Positions 16,866 to 25,127 of a stretch of DNA of 41,461 nt are shown here, piece by piece. Source of the stretch: Gammaproteobacteria bacterium. GTDB lineage: Bacteria > Pseudomonadota > Gammaproteobacteria > Steroidobacterales > Steroidobacteraceae. Under the pieces are notes generated by a model. That model did no database searches. It saw only the letters and a program-made list of their open reading frames with translations, and was not told the origin of the DNA. The first letter of the stretch is position 1. Each line of letters opens with the position of its first letter. The stretch is from positions 1 to 41,461 of the forward strand of contig RGUL01000012.1 of assembly GCA_010027845.1 (NCBI GenBank). Reading direction: 5' to 3'. Both the position numbers and the translations under genes were made by a program.

Positions 16866-18275
16866 ATGACCACCCCGAAATGGATTTACCGCGCGACCGC
16901 AGCGCTCACCGCATTCGCACCCGCGCTCGCGCTCGCCGACGCCACGCCGGTGCCGAACAAAGGCGACAACGCCTGGATGTTGGTCGCGACGTTGCTCGTG
17001 ATACTCATGACCGTACCGGGGCTTGCGCTCTTTTACGGTGGCTTGGTGCGCTCGAAGAACATTCTCTCGGTCCTGATGCAGGTCATGGTGGGATTTTCTT
17101 TGATTGTGGTGTTGTGGTGCCTTTACGGCTACTCGTTCGCCTTCACCGAAGGCAACGCCTTCATCGGCGGCACAGGTCGCTTGTTCATGAACGGTATCTT
17201 TGAACCGTTTAGCGGTACGTTTCCGCTGGCGGCGACGTTTAGCAAAGGCGTCTACATCCCAGAAATTTTGTTCGCCGCTTTCCAAGCTACGTTCGCCGGC
17301 ATCACCTGCTGTCTCATCGTCGGCGCGTTCGCCGAGCGCATGAAGTTTGCAGCGGTGCTGATCGTGATGGTGGTGTGGTTCACCCTCGCGTATCTGCCGG
17401 TCGCGCACATGGTGTGGTTCTGGATGGGGCCGGATGCCTACACTGGCGCCGATGTCGTTGATGCGATGAACGCCAAGGCCGGACTTTTGTGGCAATGGGG
17501 TGCGCTCGATTTCGCAGGCGGCACGGTGGTGCACATCAACGCGGGCGTCGCCGGTCTCGTTGGCGCGTACATGGTCGGCAAGCGCGTCGGTTACGGACGC
17601 GAGCCAATGCCGCCGCACAACGTCGTACACACGATGGTCGGTGCTGCGCTGTTGTGGGTGGGCTGGTTCGGTTTCAACGCCGGTTCGGCACTCGAAGCCG
17701 GCAACTCGGCGGCCCTCGCCTTCCTCAATACGTTCCTCGCCACGGCGGGCGCCGTGTTGGCGTGGTCGGCAATCGAGTGGGCGTTGCGCGGTCACGCATC
17801 GATGCTCGGCGCAGCCTCGGGTGCCGTCGCGGGTCTGGTCGCGATCACGCCCGCAGCCGGTAACGTCGGTGTGATGGGCGCGCTCATCATCGGCATCGCC
17901 GCGGGGCTCGTCTGCTTCTGGGGCGTATCGGGCCTCAAACGTCTGCTCGGCGCGGACGACTCGCTTGACGTGTTCGGCGTGCACGGTCTGGGCGGAATTT
18001 TGGGCGCGCTGCTCACCGGCGTGTTCAACACGCAGGAACTAAGCGGCCCGGGCCTCGTCACCGATTGGGTGACGGTGACAGTCGGCTCGAACCCGATCCC
18101 GACGCAGGTGTTGATCCAGGCCAAAGCGGTCGGCGTCACGATCGTGTGGTCCGCGATTGCCGCCTTCATCGCCTACAAAGTGGCCGATCTGACCGTCGGA
18201 CTGCGCGTCAGCGAGGAAGCGGAACGCGAAGGTCTCGACACGACCGAACACAACGAGCGCGCCTACACGAACTAA
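16866..18275 (+). CDS. amtB: Ammonium transporter AmtB
   Basis: 469 residues; GGAGAG lies six bases before the ATG. A signal peptide (about 1-24) is followed by the eleven-helix Amt core. Family landmarks are the Amt signature DFAGGTVVHINAGVAGLVGA, pore His residues in AHMVWFWMG and GVHGLGGILGALLTG, and the cytoplasmic tail KVADLTVGLRVSEEAEREGL that contacts GlnK. It conducts ammonium/ammonia under nitrogen limitation. It shares the sigma-54 promoter upstream of glnK and is closed by a strong terminator. Confidence 0.95.
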   Translation: MTTPKWIYRATAALTAFAPALALADATPVPNKGDNAWMLVATLLVILMTVPGLALFYGGLVRSKNILSVLMQVMVGFSLIVVLWCLYGYSFAFTEGNAFIGGTGRLFMNGIFEPFSGTFPLAATFSKGVYIPEILFAAFQATFAGITCCLIVGAFAERMKFAAVLIVMVVWFTLAYLPVAHMVWFWMGPDAYTGADVVDAMNAKAGLLWQWGALDFAGGTVVHINAGVAGLVGAYMVGKRVGYGREPMPPHNVVHTMVGAALLWVGWFGFNAGSALEAGNSAALAFLNTFLATAGAVLAWSAIEWALRGHASMLGAASGAVAGLVAITPAAGNVGVMGALIIGIAAGLVCFWGVSGLKRLLGADDSLDVFGVHGLGGILGALLTGVFNTQELSGPGLVTDWVTVTVGSNPIPTQVLIQAKAVGVTIVWSAIAAFIAYKVADLTVGLRVSEEAEREGLDTTEHNERAYTN

Positions 18276-18304
18276 TCGCGCGCTGGCGGTTTTCCCCCCG
18301 TTGG

Positions 18305-18337
18305 GCGGGTCATCGCAAGGTGACCCGCTCTTTTTTT
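18305..18337 (+). terminator. Rho-independent terminator after amtB
   Basis: GCGGGTCA (18305-18312) pairs perfectly with TGACCCGC (18321-18328) around an eight-base loop, followed two bases later by seven T (18331-18337). It begins about 30 bases after the amtB stop. Confidence 0.92.
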
Positions 18338-18380
18338 GCTCTGCGCGTCGCTTTGTACCGCCCCGATGCGCTGCGCCGTT

Positions 18381-18386
18381 TAAAAT
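18381..18386 (+). promoter_or_regulatory. -10 box placed for a leaderless start
   Basis: TAAAAT is followed by only six bases before the ATG at 18393, and no Shine-Dalgarno fits between, so transcription would start at or next to the start codon. A convincing -35 at normal spacing is not seen (TTGTAC at 18353 is 22 bp away). Confidence 0.45.
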
Positions 18387-18392
18387 GCGCGC

Positions 18393-19682
18393 ATGAAAAC
18401 CGGTTTTATCGGTCTCGGGGCGATGGGCGTGCCGATGGCGCGCAATCTGCACAAAGCCGGTCTGCTGCACGGCGTGTGGAATCGCAGCGCCGACAAAGCA
18501 CACGCGCTCGCCGCCGAGCTCGGCTGCACGGCACCGGTGACGCTCGCTGCGCTCGCGAGCGAATGCGATGCACTCGTGATCTGCGTCGCCGCCGATGCTG
18601 ACGTACTCGCCGTGATCGACGCCCTCGTGCCTGCCGTGCGCGCCGGCACGCTCGTCATCGACTGTTCGACGGTGAGCGCGAACACGGCGCGGCGCGCTGC
18701 CGAATTGCTCGCGGCGCGTGGTGCGCATTTTCTCGACTGCCCCGTGAGCGGCGGCACCGAAGGCGCAAAGCACGGCACGCTCGCCGTGATGTGCGGCGGC
18801 GAAGCAGCGACGTTCGAAGCTGCGCGGCCGGTGCTCGAAGCGATGGGCAAGACCGTGCGCTGGTTCGGGCCGAGCGGCGCCGGTCAAAGCACCAAAGCCA
18901 CCAATCAAATCATGTGCGCCGGTATCATTCGCGCCGTCGGCGAGGCGATGGCGTTCGCACGTGCACAAGGTCTGCCGCTCGAGCGTGTAGTCGAGACGCT
19001 AGGCCAAGGCGCGGGCTCCTCGTGGTACTTCGTGCACCGCGCGCCGTTCATGATCCGCGAAGCATATCCACCCGGCTTCCGCATCAAGCTGCACGCCAAA
19101 GATTTGCAGATTTGTCGCGAGATGGCTGCAGCGAGCGGTGCGGCGCTGCCGGTGGTCGAGGACGTGCTGCGCGAATATACGACCTTGATCGATGCGGGTT
19201 ACGGCGACGAAGACATCTCGGCGATCTATCGCTTGAAGAGCGAATTGTTCGCACCGTTCGAAAACCCGAATGCGCAGACCATCGCCGCGCTGCTGCGTCG
19301 CATCCGCACCATCGCGGTCGTCGGCCTCAGTGCCGACCCGTCCCGTCCGAGCCACGGTGTCGCGAAAGCTTTGCAAAATTTCGGCTATCGCATCATCCCG
19401 GTGACGCCGGGCGCGAGCGAAATCTTGGGCGAGCGTTGCGTGCCATCGCTCGATCGTGTGCACGAAGTGCTCGCGCCGGACGAACGTGTCGACCTCGTCG
19501 ACGTATTTCGCAAGTCGGAACACGTTGCAGCGATCGTCGACGATTGCATTCGTCTAAGAATGCCGGCGCTGTGGTTGCAGGACGGTGTGATCGACGATGC
19601 TGCTGCGGCCCGCGCGCGCAACGCCGGCATAGTGACGATTCAAGATCGCTGTCTCTATCGCGACCGAGCCGCGCTCGCATGA
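18393..19682 (+). CDS. 3-hydroxyisobutyrate dehydrogenase-like / CoA-binding domain fusion
   Basis: 429 residues. Residues 1-285 are a beta-hydroxyacid dehydrogenase: GFIGLGAMGVPMARNL (NAD(P) site), DCPVSGGTEGAKHGTLAVM (substrate site), the catalytic Lys in GQSTKATNQIM, and KLHAKDLQICREMA. Residues 300-425 are a separate CoA_binding_2 (YccU-like) Rossmann domain: TIAVVGLSADPSRPSHGVAK, YRIIPVTPG and LWLQDGVIDDAAAARARNAG. Each is normally a stand-alone protein. The dehydrogenase oxidises small beta-hydroxyacids (3-hydroxyisobutyrate, tartronate semialdehyde, similar); the second domain is thought to bind CoA or an acyl-CoA. It is first of an operon with dapF, which it overlaps (ATGA). Confidence 0.85.
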   Translation: MKTGFIGLGAMGVPMARNLHKAGLLHGVWNRSADKAHALAAELGCTAPVTLAALASECDALVICVAADADVLAVIDALVPAVRAGTLVIDCSTVSANTARRAAELLAARGAHFLDCPVSGGTEGAKHGTLAVMCGGEAATFEAARPVLEAMGKTVRWFGPSGAGQSTKATNQIMCAGIIRAVGEAMAFARAQGLPLERVVETLGQGAGSSWYFVHRAPFMIREAYPPGFRIKLHAKDLQICREMAAASGAALPVVEDVLREYTTLIDAGYGDEDISAIYRLKSELFAPFENPNAQTIAALLRRIRTIAVVGLSADPSRPSHGVAKALQNFGYRIIPVTPGASEILGERCVPSLDRVHEVLAPDERVDLVDVFRKSEHVAAIVDDCIRLRMPALWLQDGVIDDAAAARARNAGIVTIQDRCLYRDRAALA

Positions 19683-20527
19683 CGATCGCCTTCACCAAAA
19701 TGCACGGGCTCGGTAACGATTTCGTCGTGTTCGAAACGCGGGACGAAACGAGATTGCCGAGCGCCGCGCAATGGCGCGCACTCGCCGACCGCCACACCGG
19801 CATCGGCTTCGATCAAGCGCTCGTGCTGACCCCGGCGCGGGATGCGAGTACCGCAACGTACTACCGCATCTTCAACGCCGACGGCGGTGAAGTCGAACAA
19901 TGCGGCAACGGCGCGCGCTGCGTCGCCGAATGGTTGCGTCTCGACGGTCGCGCTTCGTCTGGTGAACTGCGCATGCAATGCGCCGGTGGCGTCGTCGCAG
20001 CGCGCTTCGAAGCGCCGGGCATGGTGTCGGTCGACATGGGTGTGCCGGTGTTCGACCCGACAGCGCTGCCCTTCGACACCACCCGCGCACGGATCGTGTC
20101 TGACGGCTACTCGCTCGACGTCGCCGGCAAAGAAATCCACTTCGGCGCGGTGTCGATGGGTAACCCGCATATCGTCATTCGCGTGCCGTCCGTCGCGACC
20201 GCCAGGGTCGCCACCGACGGTGCCGCGCTCGAGCAGCACGCCGCGTTCCCACGTCGTGTGAACGTCGGCTTTCTCGAAATCGTTGATCGTCAACATGGTC
20301 GGCTGCGCGTGTTCGAACGTGGCGTCGGCGAAACGCAGGCCTGCGGCACCGGCGCTTGCGCGGCGATGGCGATCGGTCGGGCCGCGGATCTATTCGATGC
20401 CGAAGTCACCCTGCAGCTGCCGGGCGGCGCGCTGAATCTGCGCTGGGCGGGTCCCGGACAAAATCTTTGGATGACCGGCCCTGCGGCCGTGGCGTTCCGC
20501 GGCGAATTGCCGCGCTGGAGTGAATGA
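19679..20527 (+). CDS. dapF: Diaminopimelate epimerase
   Basis: 282 residues starting MTIAFTKMHGLGNDFVVFE. It converts LL-diaminopimelate to the meso form for lysine and peptidoglycan. The two active-site Cys are in GEVEQCGNGARC (Cys75) and ETQACGTGACA. MGNPHIV and the remaining family blocks are intact and the length is standard. It is coupled by ATGA overlaps both to the fusion gene upstream and to the DUF484 gene downstream, as in Xanthomonas-like and Pseudomonas-like genomes. Confidence 0.96.
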   Translation: MTIAFTKMHGLGNDFVVFETRDETRLPSAAQWRALADRHTGIGFDQALVLTPARDASTATYYRIFNADGGEVEQCGNGARCVAEWLRLDGRASSGELRMQCAGGVVAARFEAPGMVSVDMGVPVFDPTALPFDTTRARIVSDGYSLDVAGKEIHFGAVSMGNPHIVIRVPSVATARVATDGAALEQHAAFPRRVNVGFLEIVDRQHGRLRVFERGVGETQACGTGACAAMAIGRAADLFDAEVTLQLPGGALNLRWAGPGQNLWMTGPAAVAFRGELPRWSE

Positions 20528-21156
20528 CGATGATTTCCGATGCAGAAGTTGCCGACTTTCTCACGCGACACCCCGATTTTCTCGATCGTCACCCGGAGTT
20601 GCTCGAACGTCTCTCGGTGTCGCACGGCACGGCCGGCAATGCGGTTTCTTTGGTCGAGAAACAGGTGAAGTTGCTGCGCGATCGTCAAATCGAGAATCGC
20701 GAGCGTCTGGCTGAACTCGTGCACGTGGCTCGTAGCAACGAAGCTCTCGCAGCGAACGTCCATAAACTCACGCTGCGTTTGCTGCACTGCCATGACGCGG
20801 CGCAAGTGGTGCACGCCGTCGAGGCTTCGATGCGTGACGACTTCGGTGTGCCACTCGCGCGCCTAGTTGCGCCCGCCGATCTGCCCGAGACCATGCAAGG
20901 CATGGTCGGTCACGACCGCGCGCGCTGCGGCCAAATCGGTGAACCGCAGCGCACGTTTTTATTCGCACACGATGCGGCCAACATCGCGTCGGTCGCGCTC
21001 GTGCCGGTCGGCGGTGGTAGTGTGCGCGGCATGCTCGCGCTCGCGAGTCCCGACCCGGCGCGTTTCCACCCTGGCATCAGCACGGAATTTTTGGAGCGTA
21101 TCGGCGAGCTCGTCAACGCGGCACTCGCACGCTTCGGTGTCGGACCCGCGGTGTGA
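20524..21156 (+). CDS. DUF484 family protein (GAF-like)
   Basis: 210 residues with the family opening VADFLTRHPDFLDRHPELLE and VSLVEKQVKLLRDR, a short helical lead-in followed by a GAF-like domain (about 75-205). DUF484 genes sit between dapF and xerC in many gammaproteobacteria; the role is unknown. Translation is coupled on both sides (ATGA with dapF, GTGA with xerC). Confidence 0.9.
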   Translation: MTMISDAEVADFLTRHPDFLDRHPELLERLSVSHGTAGNAVSLVEKQVKLLRDRQIENRERLAELVHVARSNEALAANVHKLTLRLLHCHDAAQVVHAVEASMRDDFGVPLARLVAPADLPETMQGMVGHDRARCGQIGEPQRTFLFAHDAANIASVALVPVGGGSVRGMLALASPDPARFHPGISTEFLERIGELVNAALARFGVGPAV

Positions 21157-22052
21157 CGCCCGACGCACTCGCCTGGATTGATCGCTTCGGCGCCCATCTC
21201 GGTGGTGAACGACGACTCTCGCCGCACACTCGCGACAACTATCTGCGCGAACTCGCGGCACTCGCGAGTTGGTGCGACACACAGCGCATCGACGAGTGGC
21301 GCAAGCTCGACGCCCAACACCTGCGCTTGTTCGCCGCACGCTCACATGCCGGGGGCCTCGCACCGCGTAGTGTGCAACGACGCCTCTCGGCAGTGCGCAG
21401 TTTCATGCGGTTTTTGCTGCGCGAGAAAGTCGTGCGCGACAACCCGGGGCTGGACGTTCGCGCACCGAAGAGCAAACGCCGCTTACCGCGCACGCTCGAT
21501 GCCGACCAAATGGGCAAACTACTCGACTTTCCCGGCGACGATCCGCTGGCGGTGCGCGATCGTGCATTCATGGAACTGTTGTATTCCTCGGGTCTGCGTC
21601 TGGCAGAACTTTGTGGACTCGCGCTCGTCGATCTCGATGTAGGAGATCGCACCGTGCGCGTCACCGGTAAAGGTGGCAAGACGCGCATTCTGCCGGTCGG
21701 TTCGCGTGCACTCGAAGCACTACGCGCTTGGCTCGCGGTACGCGCGACTTACGCGCCCGCCGCCGGTGCCGCGTTGTTCGTCGGTCGCGAAGGTCGCCCG
21801 GTCGCACCGCGCACGATTCAGGCCCGCGTGGCGCGTCGCGCCCGCGAACAAGGCTTGCCGATGCACGTACACCCGCATCTCTTCCGTCACTCCTTCGCCT
21901 CGCATTTGCTCGAGTCGAGCCAAGATCTGCGCGGCGTCCAAGAATTGTTGGGTCACGCAGACATCGCGACCACCCAGGTTTACACCCACCTTGATTTTCA
22001 ACACCTCGCCCGCATCTACGATCTCTCTCATCCACGCGCTAGGAAGAAATGA
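21153..22052 (+). CDS. xerC: Tyrosine recombinase XerC
   Basis: 299 residues from GTG at 21153. The SAM-like N-terminal domain (about 5-95) and the catalytic domain are complete. Catalytic residues are Arg149 (SGLRLAEL), Lys173 (GKGGKTR), His242 and Arg245 ([14 protein letters not shown]), His268 (LLGHADI) and Tyr277 (TTQVYTHLD), within two residues of the E. coli XerC positions. With XerD it resolves chromosome dimers at dif during division. Position between DUF484 and hslV supports XerC rather than XerD. The stop overlaps the hslV start (ATGA). Confidence 0.95.
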   Translation: MTPDALAWIDRFGAHLGGERRLSPHTRDNYLRELAALASWCDTQRIDEWRKLDAQHLRLFAARSHAGGLAPRSVQRRLSAVRSFMRFLLREKVVRDNPGLDVRAPKSKRRLPRTLDADQMGKLLDFPGDDPLAVRDRAFMELLYSSGLRLAELCGLALVDLDVGDRTVRVTGKGGKTRILPVGSRALEALRAWLAVRATYAPAAGAALFVGREGRPVAPRTIQARVARRAREQGLPMHVHPHLFRHSFASHLLESSQDLRGVQELLGHADIATTQVYTHLDFQHLARIYDLSHPRARKK

Positions 22053-22356
22053 TGAGCGAAGGTTTCAATCCGCACGGCACCACCATCTTGGGTGTGCGCC
22101 GTAACGGCAAGGTCGCGATCGGCGGAGACGGTCAAGTCACGCTCGGCAACACGGTCATGAAAGGCAACGCCCGCAAGGTGCGTTTGCTCGGTCAAGGCAG
22201 CGCTCGGGCGGTCCGTTCGCGCAAGCAGCTGCCCGAGCGCTCATCGAAAACACCGATCTTTCGGCGCGCGAGATCGTCGAGCGCGCACTCGGCATCGCCG
22301 CCGACATCTGCATCTACACCAACCGCAACGTGTTGATCGAGGAGCTCTCGGCATGA
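22049..22356 (+). pseudogene. hslV: hslV remnant with internal deletion and frameshift
   Basis: HslV is the peptidase of the HslUV (ClpYQ) protease, normally about 175-180 residues. Here the first 45 or so codons read correctly ([20 protein letters not shown] then [20 protein letters not shown]). Near 22196-22204 the sequence jumps to another frame that encodes the true C-terminus: [20 protein letters not shown], then [20 protein letters not shown] and [10 protein letters not shown], ending with TGA at 22354 that overlaps hslU as expected. By comparison with E. coli, roughly residues 42-122 are missing, including the core AGFAGG block. The frame that continues from the start ends at 22336 with unrelated residues. 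Either a real deletion or an assembly/sequencing error; sequence alone cannot say. Confidence 0.88.
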
Positions 22357-23693
22357 CCGATGCGCTCACTCCGCCGCAAATCGTCGGCGAACTCGACAAA
22401 CATATCGTCGGCCAGAACGACGCGAAGCGCGCCGTCGCCATCGCGCTGCGCAACCGTTGGCGGCGTATGCAGCTCGACGAATCGCTGCGCGGCGAAGTGA
22501 CCCCGAAAAATATTCTGATGATCGGCCCGACCGGCTGCGGCAAGACCGAAATCGCGAGGCGACTCGCTCGTCTCGCCAGAGCGCCGTTCGTCAAAGTCGA
22601 GGCCACGAAGTTCACCGAGGTCGGGTACGTCGGTCGCGATGTCGACTCGATCGTCAAAGAGTTGGCCGAAGTCGCCGTCAAGATGGCGCGCGAGGAAGAA
22701 ACCGGGCGGGTTCGCGAGCGTGCGGCGGATGCCGTCGAAGAGCGTCTGCTCGATGCTTTGCTGCCGAAGCCTCGCTTGATGGGCTTTTCGACGGATGAGC
22801 CGATTCAACCGCGCGACGCCGAAACCCGTCAAAAGTTTCGTAAGTTATTGCGCGAAGGGCAACTCGACGAGCGCGAAATCGAAATCGAGTTGCGTAATCC
22901 GATGACGGGCGTCGAGATCATGGCGCCGCCCGGGATGGAAGAGATGCAACAGCAGTTGCAGTCTATGTTTCAAAACTTAGGTGCGAACAAACAGCGGCCG
23001 CGCAAACTCAAGGTGCTTGAAGCGGCGAAGCTGTTGCTCGAAGAAGAAGCGGCCAAGCTCGTCAACGAAGAAGAATTGCGCGCCTCTGCACTGCGCAACG
23101 CCGAACAAAACGGTATCGTCTTCATCGACGAAATCGACAAAGTGTGTCGGCGGCAAGATAGTTACGGCGCCGACGTATCGCGCGAAGGCGTGCAGCGCGA
23201 CTTGCTGCCGCTGGTCGAAGGCTCGACGGTGAATACGAAATATGGGCCGATCAAAACCGATCATGTGCTCTTCATCGCCTCGGGCGCCTTTCACGTCGCC
23301 AAGCCCTCGGATTTGATTCCCGAATTACAGGGTCGCTTTCCGATCCGCGTCGAGCTCGCTGCTCTGTCGGTCGATGATTTCGTGCGCATTCTCACCGAGC
23401 CCGACGCTTCGCTGACCACGCAATATGCCGCGCTGCTGCGTACCGAAGGTGTCGAGGTCAAGTTCCTCGCGGACGGCGTACGTCGACTCGCGGAAATCGC
23501 GTTTCACGTTAATGAGCGCACCGAGAACATCGGCGCGCGGCGTCTGCATACGGTGATGGAACGACTACTAGAAACTTTGTCGTTCGAGGCGAGCGATCGT
23601 CGAGGCAGTACGATCGACATCGACGCCGGTTACGTCGACGAACGGCTGGAACAGCTCTCGCGCGACGAGGACGTCAGCCGCTACATCCTCTAG
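22353..23693 (+). CDS. hslU: HslU (ClpY) ATPase subunit
   Basis: 446 residues, full length. Walker A GPTGCGKT (58-65), pore loop GYVGRD, a complete I domain (about 110-235), Walker [11 protein letters not shown], sensor and arginine-finger region ([14 protein letters not shown]) and the C-terminal docking tail ending SRYIL, which inserts into HslV. The gene shows no damage although its partner hslV is broken. It is the last gene of the dapF-xerC operon and is convergent with the DUF1501 gene, 11 bp apart. Confidence 0.96.
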   Translation: MTDALTPPQIVGELDKHIVGQNDAKRAVAIALRNRWRRMQLDESLRGEVTPKNILMIGPTGCGKTEIARRLARLARAPFVKVEATKFTEVGYVGRDVDSIVKELAEVAVKMAREEETGRVRERAADAVEERLLDALLPKPRLMGFSTDEPIQPRDAETRQKFRKLLREGQLDEREIEIELRNPMTGVEIMAPPGMEEMQQQLQSMFQNLGANKQRPRKLKVLEAAKLLLEEEAAKLVNEEELRASALRNAEQNGIVFIDEIDKVCRRQDSYGADVSREGVQRDLLPLVEGSTVNTKYGPIKTDHVLFIASGAFHVAKPSDLIPELQGRFPIRVELAALSVDDFVRILTEPDASLTTQYAALLRTEGVEVKFLADGVRRLAEIAFHVNERTENIGARRLHTVMERLLETLSFEASDRRGSTIDIDAGYVDERLEQLSRDEDVSRYIL

Positions 23694-23704
23694 AGCGCGC
23701 CGCC

Positions 23705-25111
23705 TTAGACCATGAAGCCGAGGTTGCGCTGGCTGAAGTTCGCGAGGCTGGGGGCGATCTTGGCGAGATCGGCGTCCTGCACGCCGAACCAATTCGCGAG
23801 CGTGGCCGCATATTGATCGGCCGATGTGGTCGGAATTAAACGCCCCGCGCCAACGTCCTGCGCCGCACCGATTTCGATCAGCGGATATTGGCCGTAGACA
23901 CGCCCACCACGCACGGCGCCACCGGCGACGAACTGCACGCCACCCCAGGCGTGATCGGAACCGTCGCCGTTCGACGTCAGCGTGCGCGCGAAATCCGATT
24001 GCGTGAACAACGTCACCGATTGCTCCATGCCGATTTCGGCGAGCGCGGAGTAGAACGATTTGACCCCGTCGCCGATCTGCGACAGCAACCCCGGATGCTG
24101 CGAGTTCAGATTGTCGTGTAGATCGAAGCCGCCGATCGAGACGAAAAATATTTGGCGCGTCATCGACAACTGCGAACGTACGGCGATCATTTTCGCCACC
24201 GTGCGCAGCTGCGTCGCCAAGGCGGACAAGGCGACGCCGGTGTTCGGCAGCGCGGCGAAATTGTAGGAGCCGGCGAGCGCGGTGTTGATGCGATCGGCGT
24301 ACTGCACAGCGCGTTGCGTAACTTGCGCCTGCGCACGCTCGTACATGGTGTTGGTGCTTGAACCGGTCGCCGACGACAACACCGTCTGCACCGCATTCCG
24401 CCGACCGAGAGCGGTGCCCGTTGTACCGAAACCGGTGAACGTCGTCGCACCCGTCGAGCCCATGACGAACGGCGTGACCACGTCGCCCGCTTGGAAGAAA
24501 GTCTGTCCGGACAAAGAAAGATTCACGGCGAGCTGCTGACCGCCGACTTGCGCGTTCATCACGTCGGCGATGCGGCCCGCCCAACCGGAGCGCACGACTG
24601 CCTTCGCGCGCAAACTGTGCCATTGATCTTGTTGATCGTTGTGCGAGAACAATTGCGGCGGCAGCGGATGGCCGGTGGTGCTCGCGGTGGTGTATTGCGC
24701 TTTGGTCGTCGGCTTGACGAGCGGGCCGACGTTCGCGACCACGGCGAGCTTGCCGGCCGCGAACAAATCGCGCGCACCGCCTAAGCTCGGATGAAAGCCG
24801 TAGGTGGGATCGCCCGCCACCTGACCCGCTTGCGTCACCGACAGCAACGCCGATTTTTCGATCGCGATGCTAGCCGCCGTCCCGCCGGAGCGCGCTTTGT
24901 AATAGGCGTTGAATTCTGCGGTGCTCGTCGGCACGAACATATTCCAAGAATCGTTGCCGCCGAATAGGAACAAACAAACGAGCGCTTTGTAGTCCGGGAA
25001 GCCGCCGACCGCGCTCATTTGCGCTTGGATCGTGCCGGCCGTGCGCCCGAACGCATAAGCGACACCACCGGCTGCTGCGGCACGAAGGAACTGACGACGC
25101 TGAGTGAGCAT
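23705..25111 (-). CDS. Tat-exported DUF1501 protein
   Basis: 468 residues. The twin-arginine signal MLTQRRQFLRAAAAGGVAYA is at the very start and GGAG lies six bases before the ATG at 25111. Typical DUF1501 blocks are ALVCLFLFGGNDSWNMFVP, SHNDQQDQWHS, RQIFFVSIGGFDLHDN, SDFARTLTSNGDGSDHAWGG and a C-terminal NFSQRNLGFM. The fold resembles the alkaline phosphatase/sulfatase superfamily, but the metal-site residues differ and no activity is established. It is co-transcribed with the DUF1800 lipoprotein 16 bp upstream, the usual pairing. Confidence 0.9.
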   Translation of the reverse strand: MLTQRRQFLRAAAAGGVAYAFGRTAGTIQAQMSAVGGFPDYKALVCLFLFGGNDSWNMFVPTSTAEFNAYYKARSGGTAASIAIEKSALLSVTQAGQVAGDPTYGFHPSLGGARDLFAAGKLAVVANVGPLVKPTTKAQYTTASTTGHPLPPQLFSHNDQQDQWHSLRAKAVVRSGWAGRIADVMNAQVGGQQLAVNLSLSGQTFFQAGDVVTPFVMGSTGATTFTGFGTTGTALGRRNAVQTVLSSATGSSTNTMYERAQAQVTQRAVQYADRINTALAGSYNFAALPNTGVALSALATQLRTVAKMIAVRSQLSMTRQIFFVSIGGFDLHDNLNSQHPGLLSQIGDGVKSFYSALAEIGMEQSVTLFTQSDFARTLTSNGDGSDHAWGGVQFVAGGAVRGGRVYGQYPLIEIGAAQDVGAGRLIPTTSADQYAATLANWFGVQDADLAKIAPSLANFSQRNLGFMV

Positions 25112-25127
25112 GATGGTCTCCGTGCGA

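Noticed and set aside
16650-17984. Long minus-strand open frame (444 codons) opposite glnK and amtB
   Set aside because: It is antisense to two unmistakable genes; its translation is rich in Arg, His and Glu in the way typical of GC-rich antisense frames, and no family motif is seen.
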